Below are positions 6,867 to 14,097 of a stretch of DNA of 64,000 nucleotides, in pieces. Under the pieces are notes generated by a model, which saw only the letters and a list, made by a program, of their open reading frames with translations, had not been told where the DNA came from and did no database searches. The stretch spans positions 1 through 64,000 of the forward strand of contig NZ_FZOF01000009.1 of the NCBI RefSeq assembly GCF_900188405.1, given 5' to 3'. How positions within the stretch are numbered: position 1 is the stretch's first letter; every line of letters starts with the position of its first letter. This stretch comes from Actinacidiphila glaucinigra (GTDB lineage: Bacteria > Actinomycetota > Actinomycetes > Streptomycetales > Streptomycetaceae). A program made the position numbers and the translations under genes.

Positions 6867-8732
6867 GTGGATGAAGGAAACGGGGAGTCCGGTCCGCCCG
6901 CGGAGGCTGGGGCGGACTCCGGTGGGGGTCCGCCGTCCGGCCGCGTACCGGAGCAGCGGGAGCCGCTCGCGGAGCGTCTCCCCGAGGCCGCGGACGCTCC
7001 CGGGACGCAGTTGTCCGACGCCGACCTGGTCGCCCGGGTGCGCGGCGGCGACGACAGCGCGTACGAGGAGCTGTACCGGCGGCACGTGGCGGCCGTGCGA
7101 CGGTACGCACGCGGCTGCTGCCGTGACCGGCACACCGCCGAGGACCTGACCGGCGAGGTCTTCGCCCGTACGCTGCAGGCGATCCGCGGCGGCAGCGGTC
7201 CGGACGCCGCGGTGCGCGCCTACCTGCTCACCACGGTGCGGCGGGTGGCCGCGTCCTGGGGCAGCACGGCCAAGCGGGAGCAACTGGTCGACGACTTCGC
7301 GGTGTTCGCGGTCACCTCGGCCGGCGCCGCGGCCGCCGAGGGCACCCAGGAGCTGGGCGCGGACGTACGGGCCATGCACGAGGCCGAACGCTCCCTGGCC
7401 ATCCAGGCCTTCCGTACCCTCCCCGAACGCTGGCAGGCGGTGCTGTGGCACACCGCGGTCGAGGAGGAGTCGCCCAGCAAGGTCGCGCCGCTGCTCGGGC
7501 TGACGGCCAACGCCACGGCCGTACTGGCGCACCGGGCCCGCGAGGGACTGCGCCAGGCCTACCTGCAGGCGCATGTGTCGTCCACGCTGACCGCCGAGGG
7601 GTCCTGCGCCCGCTACGCGGACCGGCTCGGCGCCCACGCCCGCGGCGGACTGCGGATGCGGGCCGACCGGGAGCTGCGCAAGCACCTGGAGGAGTGTGCC
7701 AACTGCCGCCTGGCGGCGGCGGAGCTGGCGGACGTGAACGCGGCGCTCAAGGGGCTGCTGCCGGTCGCGGTCGTCGGCTGGTTCGGCGCCGCGTACGCGG
7801 CCAAGGCGGCGGGCATCGCCGCGGGCGGTGCGGCGGCCGGTGCCGGCGCGGGCGCCGCGGCAGCCGCCGCTTCGGGCGGCTCGGGCGGTGGTGCGGCGGC
7901 GGGCGCCGGTGGTGCGGCGGCCGCGGAAGGGGCCGCCGCACCGGTGAAGATCGCCGTCGCCGCTGGGCTGGCGCTCGCGGCGGCCGGTGCCGTGGTGGCG
8001 ATCGCCCTGACCGGGGACGACAGCACGCCCCGGCCGCAGGCGCAGAGCAAGCCCTCGGCCGCGCCGGCCGTACCGGCGCCGTCGCCCACGCCCACCCCCT
8101 CGGCGTCGCGGCCCTCCCCCGCGCCGAGCCCGACGCCGTCCGTCCCGGCCCCCGTGGCCGTCGCCCCGACCCCGGCGCCTGCGGCGCGTCCCGTCGAGGA
8201 ACCGGCGCCCACGCCCAGTGAGCCGCCCGCCGCGTCCCCCAGCCGTACCCCGGAGCCCACTCCCACGCCCACGCCCACTCCGACGCCGACCCCGGTGCCC
8301 GATCCGGTGGTCCACCGGCTGAGCGGGCTCGGCTACGGCGTCGCCGGCCGCTCGGACCGGCCCACGATCCGGCTCGGCAACTGGGTCTGGCAGCGCTGGG
8401 GCCTCCGCGTCGGCGGCACGCGCTACCCCGACGGCATCACCGTCGGCGCGCCGTCCACCGTCACCATCGACCTCAACCGCTCCTGCACCGCCTTCGACGC
8501 CGTGGTCGGCATCGACGACCTCGCGCTGGGCTTCGGCGCGGCGCGCTTCTCGGTCCACGGCGACCACGGGCAACTGTGGCGTTCCGAGGTGCTGCGCGGC
8601 GGTGACCCCGGGGTGCCGGTGCACGTGCCGATCGCCGGCAACAGCACCATCCGGCTGAAGGTCGAACCGACGCGCAGGTTCCACGTGGTGAACGTCGCGG
8701 ACTGGGCGGTGTCCCGGATCACCTGCGACTGA
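6867..8732 (+). CDS. ECF-like sigma factor fused to zinc finger, membrane segment and NPCBM-like domain
   Basis: The 621-aa multidomain protein has sigma region 2 at ~52-135 (DADLVARVRGGDDSAYEELY) and sigma region 4 at ~180-235 (LPERWQAVLWH). A zf-HC2-like anti-sigma segment ends in the H273/C277/C280 cluster (HLEECANC). An Ala/Gly-rich stretch leads to one transmembrane helix at ~361-382. Next come a Pro/Thr/Ser-rich linker at ~385-480 and a C-terminal ~135-residue domain with the NPCBM (putative carbohydrate-binding) pattern, including FDAVVGID and GQLWRSEVL. The topology predicts a cytoplasmic sigma part and an extracellular binding domain on one chain. Related ECF sigma factors with C-terminal extensions are known in Actinobacteria. 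The start is GTG 6867 with no clear ribosome-binding site, so leaderless translation is possible. No separate anti-sigma gene is adjacent. Confidence 0.85.
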   Translation: MDEGNGESGPPAEAGADSGGGPPSGRVPEQREPLAERLPEAADAPGTQLSDADLVARVRGGDDSAYEELYRRHVAAVRRYARGCCRDRHTAEDLTGEVFARTLQAIRGGSGPDAAVRAYLLTTVRRVAASWGSTAKREQLVDDFAVFAVTSAGAAAAEGTQELGADVRAMHEAERSLAIQAFRTLPERWQAVLWHTAVEEESPSKVAPLLGLTANATAVLAHRAREGLRQAYLQAHVSSTLTAEGSCARYADRLGAHARGGLRMRADRELRKHLEECANCRLAAAELADVNAALKGLLPVAVVGWFGAAYAAKAAGIAAGGAAAGAGAGAAAAAASGGSGGGAAAGAGGAAAAEGAAAPVKIAVAAGLALAAAGAVVAIALTGDDSTPRPQAQSKPSAAPAVPAPSPTPTPSASRPSPAPSPTPSVPAPVAVAPTPAPAARPVEEPAPTPSEPPAASPSRTPEPTPTPTPTPTPTPVPDPVVHRLSGLGYGVAGRSDRPTIRLGNWVWQRWGLRVGGTRYPDGITVGAPSTVTIDLNRSCTAFDAVVGIDDLALGFGAARFSVHGDHGQLWRSEVLRGGDPGVPVHVPIAGNSTIRLKVEPTRRFHVVNVADWAVSRITCD

Positions 8733-8756
8733 GACGTGCCGCCGCTCCCCGCCGGT

Positions 8757-9455
8757 TCAGCCGGCCGGGACCTCGCACGCGCCGTCGGTGCAGGCGTCGG
8801 CCGCGGGGGCGGCCGGTACGGCGCCGGTCTCCTGGGCGACCTGCTCCAGCACGCGCAGGAAGGTCGAGGACTCCTGGCCGCCCTGGACGGCCCACTTGCC
8901 CTCGAAGACGAAGGTCGGGACGGCGTTCACGCCGATGGCGCGGGCGTCGTCCATCTCGGCGAGCACCTCCGCGCGGCCCTCGTCGGAGGCGAGGAACACG
9001 GCCGCGCGGTCGCGGTCCAGTCCCGCCTCGGCGGCGAGCGCGGCCAGCGTGTCGCGGTCGCCGACGTCGGCGCCCTCGGCGAAGTGCGCCACGAGCAGCC
9101 GGTCCTTGAGCGCGGCCTGCTCCTTGGCGCCGTACGCGTTCAGGGCGTGCCACAGCAGGCGGTGGGCGAGCAGGGTGTTGTTCTCGATGGCGCGGTCGAA
9201 GTCGAAGGCCAGACCCTCGGCGCGGCCGAGCTCCTCCAGGCGGGCGTCCATCGCCGCGGACTGCGGGCCGTAGCGCTCGTTGAGGTAGGCACGGTGGGAC
9301 TCCGGGGTCTCCGACTTGTCGGGGGCGAGCTGGAAGGGGCGGTAGACCACCTCGACCTGGTCGGCCTGCGGGAAGGCGGCGAGCGCCCGCTCGAAGCGGC
9401 GCTTGCCGACATAGCACCAGGGGCAGGCGATGTCGCTGTAGATCTCGACCTTCAT
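8757..9455 (-). CDS. DsbA-family (FrnE-like) thiol oxidoreductase
   Basis: The 232-aa thioredoxin-fold protein has an N-terminal active-site CPWC at residues 11-14 and a helical insertion, matching the FrnE/2-hydroxychromene-2-carboxylate isomerase branch of DsbA proteins. No signal peptide is present, so it is cytoplasmic. Roles in disulphide exchange or polyketide/oxidative stress chemistry are known for relatives, but none can be assigned here. Start ATG 9455 has GGAGAG just upstream; the open frame extends further but without homology. A cysteine pair near the C-terminus (DACTDGACEV) is also seen. It converges with the sigma gene, with only a 24-bp gap. Confidence 0.88.
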   Translation of the reverse strand: MKVEIYSDIACPWCYVGKRRFERALAAFPQADQVEVVYRPFQLAPDKSETPESHRAYLNERYGPQSAAMDARLEELGRAEGLAFDFDRAIENNTLLAHRLLWHALNAYGAKEQAALKDRLLVAHFAEGADVGDRDTLAALAAEAGLDRDRAAVFLASDEGRAEVLAEMDDARAIGVNAVPTFVFEGKWAVQGGQESSTFLRVLEQVAQETGAVPAAPAADACTDGACEVPAG

Positions 9456-9562
9456 GCTCTCTCCGTCACCGAAATCAGCGGTTGAATCCTCAAGGATGCA
9501 ACGAGGAGGCCGTCCCCGGCCATTCCCCGGCACCGATCTCCCGGCGCCGTTCTCCCGCGCGG

Positions 9563-12500
9563 TCAGGCGGTCGCCTCGGCCAGCAGCGCGTGGGCGCCCT
9601 CGCCGCCCAGTTCCCGGCCGCCGGCGCGGGCCCGCTCGTACGGGCCGTCCTCGAGCGCCGCGCGGGCCAGTGCCTCCGCCGCGCGTACCCCCTCCTCCTC
9701 GGGGACCGGACGCGGCAGCCCCGCCCGGAGCCCGTCGGCCGCACCGTGCAGCCGGGCGGCCCGTACGGGATCACCGAGGGCGAGCAGCACCTCGGCGGCG
9801 TACTCGACGGCCGACGCCAGCCGCGGTTCGGCGCAGAAGCCGTCGAGCCCCGCGCGCAGCGCCACCGCGAATCCGGCCAGGGCGCCCGCCGTGTCGCCCT
9901 CGGCGGCGGCGACCCTGGCCGAGAGGCTCGCCACCAGCAGCTCGAAGTCCGGCGGTGGCGTGCCCATCCGTCCTTCGCCGTGCGCGAGTTCGACCAGCCT
10001 CCGGGCCTCCCGGTGGTCGCCGCGGCGCAGCAGGATCGTCGCCAGCAGCGCGCGGATGTAGGCGCGGGCGTCCCACACCCCGTACTGCTCGGCCTCCTCG
10101 GCCGCCTGGCGCAGCAGCTTCTCGGCGGCGTCGTCATCGCCTTCCCGGTGGGCCAGTTCGCCGAGGCGGGAACGGACGAAGATGCCCTCCACGTGCGCGC
10201 CCAGCTCACCGCCGAGCCGCAGCGCCTCCTCCAGATCCGCGCGGGCCGCCGCGTAGTCGCCGTACGCCAGCGCCATCTCGGCGCCGGCCTCGCAGACCTG
10301 GGCGCGCATCCAGCGGTCGCCGAGCCGCTCGCTGAGCTCCAGCAGCTCCGGCCAGTCGGCGGCGGCCCGCGGGAGCCCGCCGGGGAGGTCGATCGTGATG
10401 TGCGTACGGAACATCAGCGCGGCCGCGAGCTCCCACTCGCCGCCGTACGTGCGGCACGCGGCCACCATGGCGTCCGCGTGGCCCCGGATCGCCTCGTGGC
10501 GGCCCACGACGTAGTCGGAGAACGGCCACAGGATGCCCGGGAAGCGGGTCGAGTGCGGGCTCGGCACGCTGTAGACCTCGATGATCCTCGACGCCAGCGC
10601 CAGCATCTGCGGGCTCTGCATCTCCTCGCGGGGCGTGGTGTCGCTGACCACGAACAGATGGAGCAGCCGCAGGCTCATCCGCGGCCAGAAACCGGGGGCG
10701 CCCGGATCGTCCGGCAGTTCGGACATCGCGATGAGCCGGACGAGCCACTCCCGCGCCTCGTCACGGAAGTTGCGCAGCCACCAGAACCAGCCCATGGCCA
10801 GGGCCAGGGCGATCGCCTCGTCCTCGTCCCCCGCGTCGATCGTCCGGCGCAGCACGGCCCGGACGTTGTCCAGGTCGGCCTCCACGCGCGCCGCCCAGAC
10901 CAGCTGGTCGGGGCCGCGCATGGCGGAGTCGGCGGTGCGGGCGAAGTCCGTGAAGTACGCGGTGTGCCTGCGGGCCGCCTCCGCCAGGTCGGCGGGGTCG
11001 TCCGCGGCGCGCTCGGCGGCGTACTCGTGGATCGTCTCCAGCAGCCGGTAGCGCACCTCCTGCGCACCGTGGTCCACGACGACCAGGGACTTGTCGACGA
11101 GCTGGCCGATCAGCTCCAGCGCCTCCTCCCCGCACACAGCCTCCGCCGCCTGCAGCGTGCAGCCGCCGGCGAAGACGCTGAGCCGGCGCAGCGCCGTGCG
11201 CTCCGCCCCACCGAGCAGGTCCCAGCTCCAGTCGACGACCGCGCGCAGCGTCTGCTGGCGGGGCAGCGCGGTGCGGCTGCCGCCGGTCAGCAGCCGGAAG
11301 CGGTCGTCGAGGCGGGCCGCGATCTGCCGCGGGGTGAGCACCCTCAACCGGGCGGCGGCCAGTTCGATGGCCAGCGGCAGCCCGTCGAGGCGGCGGCAGA
11401 TCTCGTCCACCGCCTCCGAGTGGTCGCGGTCCGCGTCGAAGCCCGGGCGTACGGCCGCCGCCCGCTCCACGAACAGCCGGTGCGCGGTCGGCAGCGGCAG
11501 CGGCTCGACCGGGCGCACCGTCTCGCCGGGCAGGCCCAGCGGCTCCCGGCTCGTGGCGAGCACGGTCACCCCTGGGCAGGCGGCGAGCAGTTGGTCGGTG
11601 AGCGCGGCCGCGGCGTCGATGACGTGCTCGCAGTTGTCGAGCACCAGCAGCATGCGGCGCTGCGCGCAGTGCTCCAGCAGCCGCGCGGCCGGGTCGGCCT
11701 CCTGGCCCGCGCTGCGCACCTCGCGGGCGGCGGCCAGCACGGCCGTGTCACGGCGCCCGATCGCGCTCAGCACGGCGTCCGGTACGGCGGCCGGGCGGTC
11801 CAGCGGGGCGAACTCCGCCAGCCACACCCCGTCCGGGTAGGCCGAGGAGCCGGTCACGGCGGCCGCGGCCTCCTGCGACAACCGGGTCTTGCCGGAGCCG
11901 CCGGGCCCGGTCAGCGTCACCAGGCGGTGCGTGCCGTCGGTCAGGCTCGCGCGCAGCGTGCCGAGTTCGGCCTCGCGGCCGACGAAACTGGTCAGGCGGG
12001 CCCGCAGGTTCCCGGTGCGGGGCGGGGTGGCGGAGGTGGGGGGCGCCGTTCGGGGTTCCGCGGAGAGCAGCTGGGCGTGCAGGGTCCGCAGTTCCGGGCC
12101 CGGGTCGGTGCCGAGGCGGTCGGCGAGGGCCAGGCGGGTGTCCTCGTACGCGGCCAGGGCGTCGGCGGGGCGGCCCGCCGCGCGCAGCGCGCGTATCAAC
12201 TGCGCCCGGAACGGCTCGTGCAGCGGGTGCTCGGCGACCAGCCCGCGCAGTTGCGGCAGCAGTTCGGCGGCGCGGCCGAGCGCGAGGCACGCCTCGATGC
12301 GGCGGTACGTCGCGGACAGCCGCAGGTCCTCCGCCCGGGCGGCGGCCGAACCCCGGTCCGGCAGGTCCGCCAGCGCGGGGCCGCGCCACAGCGCGAGCGC
12401 GGACTCCAGGGTCTCCGCGGCGCCGGCGGGGTCGCCGGCGTCGAGGGCGGCGCCGCCCTCGCGCACGAGGCGCTCGAAGAGGTGGAGGTCGACGTCGTCC

Positions 12501-12811
12501 GGGGTGTCCGTGAGCAGGCGGTAGCCGGCGGGGCCCGAGGCGATGGTGTCCCTGGCGCCGTCCGTGTCCCGGGGCCCGAGGGCGCGGCGCAGCCTCGACA
12601 CGAGCGCCTGCAGCGCGCCGGAGGCGTCCTGGGGCGGCCCGTCGCCCTCGCCGCCCCACACCTCGGCGATCAGGGCGTCCGGGGACACCGCGTGCGGGGC
12701 GTTCAGCGCGAGTGCGGCCAGCAGGGCCCGCAGTCGCTTGCCGCTGCCCAGGGACACGGGCGCGCCGCGGGGGCCGCGCGCCTCCGTGGCGCCGAGGATC
12801 AGGTACCGCAC
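9563..12811 (-). CDS. AfsR/SARP-type large transcriptional regulator with NTPase and TPR-like domains
   Basis: The protein has 1082 aa. An OmpR-like winged helix (~1-100) and a bacterial transcriptional activation domain, BTAD (~106-250), together form a SARP core. An NB-ARC/STAND ATPase (~270-560) follows, with Walker A TGPGGSGKT at 301-309 and a Walker B-like LLVLDNCEHV. The C-terminal ~500 residues are helical, TPR-like repeats. Large SARPs of this kind activate secondary-metabolite or morphological genes, with the STAND module gating activity. No biosynthetic cluster lies next to it here, so its targets are elsewhere or nearby outside the window. The start is a GTG; the preceding sequence has a weak AAGAA-type site. 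Confidence 0.87.
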   Translation of the reverse strand: MRYLILGATEARGPRGAPVSLGSGKRLRALLAALALNAPHAVSPDALIAEVWGGEGDGPPQDASGALQALVSRLRRALGPRDTDGARDTIASGPAGYRLLTDTPDDVDLHLFERLVREGGAALDAGDPAGAAETLESALALWRGPALADLPDRGSAAARAEDLRLSATYRRIEACLALGRAAELLPQLRGLVAEHPLHEPFRAQLIRALRAAGRPADALAAYEDTRLALADRLGTDPGPELRTLHAQLLSAEPRTAPPTSATPPRTGNLRARLTSFVGREAELGTLRASLTDGTHRLVTLTGPGGSGKTRLSQEAAAAVTGSSAYPDGVWLAEFAPLDRPAAVPDAVLSAIGRRDTAVLAAAREVRSAGQEADPAARLLEHCAQRRMLLVLDNCEHVIDAAAALTDQLLAACPGVTVLATSREPLGLPGETVRPVEPLPLPTAHRLFVERAAAVRPGFDADRDHSEAVDEICRRLDGLPLAIELAAARLRVLTPRQIAARLDDRFRLLTGGSRTALPRQQTLRAVVDWSWDLLGGAERTALRRLSVFAGGCTLQAAEAVCGEEALELIGQLVDKSLVVVDHGAQEVRYRLLETIHEYAAERAADDPADLAEAARRHTAYFTDFARTADSAMRGPDQLVWAARVEADLDNVRAVLRRTIDAGDEDEAIALALAMGWFWWLRNFRDEAREWLVRLIAMSELPDDPGAPGFWPRMSLRLLHLFVVSDTTPREEMQSPQMLALASRIIEVYSVPSPHSTRFPGILWPFSDYVVGRHEAIRGHADAMVAACRTYGGEWELAAALMFRTHITIDLPGGLPRAAADWPELLELSERLGDRWMRAQVCEAGAEMALAYGDYAAARADLEEALRLGGELGAHVEGIFVRSRLGELAHREGDDDAAEKLLRQAAEEAEQYGVWDARAYIRALLATILLRRGDHREARRLVELAHGEGRMGTPPPDFELLVASLSARVAAAEGDTAGALAGFAVALRAGLDGFCAEPRLASAVEYAAEVLLALGDPVRAARLHGAADGLRAGLPRPVPEEEGVRAAEALARAALEDGPYERARAGGRELGGEGAHALLAEATA

Positions 12812-13666
12812 AGGGTCATTCTTACGGTGCGGGCCCTGCGGTGCGAAGCGGTTTGCTCGTGCCCGGCGCGGTTACGGCTGCGCCGGGCTGCCCGGTGGTT
12901 GGGTGCGGGTGCGTTGCGCCTGCGGCGGGCGGTTCTCCCACCCTCCCGCCCTCCCCCAGCCTTCGGCCGGGGGGACCCCCACCCGGCGCGGTTGGTGCGG
13001 GCCTGCGCGCGTGCGTGGTGGGCCGGGTGCGGGGCCTCCGGGGCTGCACGTCCTGGACTGGGTTATTTACGTGCATGGCGGGCGGTCCATGTCCGAGTCC
13101 CGGATGCCGCACACAAATATCCCGCAGCGTCCAGAACATCCACCCCTACGACCCCGCCCCCTCCGTATCCGTGGGCGACTGACGGCCGGTGGGAGGTGAT
13201 GGGGTACACCCCTCTCCGCACGGCTGGAGGCTGCCCCAGCAGGGGTTCACCCGGCCGAAGGCCGAGCAAGGATGCGCGGACCGGTGGCGCGGCCGACTCG
13301 CCGGCATCGAGCCGGATGGTGTCGGCGTCGAGTGACGCGTGCAGCAACCACCGATGTCGTTCCGATCGCTCGACAGCACCTCGAAGCACTCGCAGACGCG
13401 GGTTACGGCGGGTGCGCCACCCACCGGCAGTATGCGTGGCAACCGGCCGTCTGCACCCGCGGACGGCAACGAGACCCAGGCCCAAAGGAAAGGCGACCCG
13501 CTCCGGCGCTTGAACCCGTGCCGCCCACGACCCGCACACGGCGGACAAGCCCCGCCCCCACCCTCCCCTCCGCAGCCGGCGCCTTGCGCCCGCAGGGCGC
13601 GAGACGGCGCGACAGCCGGACACGGACACCCGCACCACGCCGCACCCTGTCGACCCGGTAGCGGGC
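12812..13666. other. gene-poor scar upstream of the AfsR-like gene
   Basis: This is 855 bp with no convincing coding frame on either strand. The long open frames here are frame shadows without recognisable domains. It contains one copy of the interspersed repeat (12905-12999). On the minus strand around 13300 there is a stretch reading LLHASLDADTIRLDAGES in one frame. It looks like former coding sequence but I could not assign it to a family. The region continues into the galK fragment. Confidence 0.6.
12905..12999 (+). repeat. interspersed intergenic repeat, copy A (hairpin core 12951-12980)
   Basis: The core CTCCCCCAGCCTTCGGCCGG continues as GGGGACCCCC and can fold into a strong CCCCC-GCC/GGC-GGGGG hairpin. 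The flanks (GCGCCTGCGGCGGGCGGTT upstream, CCCGGCGCGGTT downstream) are shared with copy B at 13963-14060 in inverted orientation. Elements of this kind are scattered in Streptomyces intergenic regions. They may act as transcription terminators or recombination substrates. Confidence 0.7.
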
Positions 13667-13865
13667 CTACACCAGCCGGCGGGCTCCCACCGACGGCACC
13701 GCGGTGAAGACCCGCGGATCGCGGTGACCGGCCGTGGCGAAGGCGCCGGCGATCGCCTCGGCGGTCTTCTCCGCCGCGGACTCCTCCACCAGCACGATCG
13801 CCGAACCACCGAAGCCGCCGCCCGTCATACGCGCGCCGAGGGCGCCCACCTCCACACCGGCCGAC
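13667..13865 (-). pseudogene. galK: galactokinase 3' remnant
   Basis: Minus-strand translation ends with the C-terminal signature of galactokinase. GALGARMTGGGFGGSAIVLV (GHMP kinase motif 3) is followed by ~40 residues ending SVGARRL and a stop codon. A full galactokinase is ~380-400 aa; only the last ~65 codons remain. Upstream of about 13865 the reading frame passes into an interspersed repeat instead of the rest of GalK, so the 5' 80% is missing and there is no start. The retained part has no internal stops, suggesting the loss is recent or the piece is neutral. galE and galT are not nearby. Confidence 0.8.
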
Positions 13866-13887
13866 ACCGGACCGCTCCGGCCGCTCT

Positions 13888-13917
13888 GGGGGTCCCCCCG
13901 GCCGAAGGCTGGGGGAG
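13888..13917 (-). repeat. interspersed repeat, hairpin core only (copy C)
   Basis: The 30-bp core of the repeat in minus orientation abuts the truncated end of the galK fragment. It lacks the longer flanks of copies A and B. Its position at the very edge of galK homology makes it a likely recombination endpoint. Confidence 0.65.
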
Positions 13918-13962
13918 TGCGCCGGCGCGGCATCGGCCCCAAACGTACGCAGCGAGGCGGTC

Positions 13963-14060
13963 ACTGACCGCGCCGGATGGGGGTCCCCCCGGCCGAAGGC
14001 TGGGGGAGGGAGGAAGGGCGGGGAAACCGCCCGCCGCAGGCGCAAACAGCCCGCACACAA
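13963..14060 (-). repeat. interspersed intergenic repeat, copy B (hairpin core 13979-14008)
   Basis: In inverted orientation relative to copy A, this shares the GCGCCTGCGGCGGGCGGTT flank, the identical 30-bp core and the CCGGCGCGGT flank. It lies just downstream of the tmk stop and could also serve as its terminator. Copies A and B bracket the galK remnant as a ~1.1-kb inverted pair. Confidence 0.7.
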
Positions 14061-14097
14061 CAACGGACCGCAACCACAACCCACCCGCATAGACGCC

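Noticed and set aside
8255..8300. Runs of CCCACGCC/ACTCCGACG repeats
   Set aside because: They encode the Pro-Thr linker of the sigma-factor fusion; no CRISPR-like spacing.
9482..13513. 1343-codon plus-strand open frame
   Set aside because: Antisense to the AfsR-like regulator, with no recognisable domain; its length comes from high GC.
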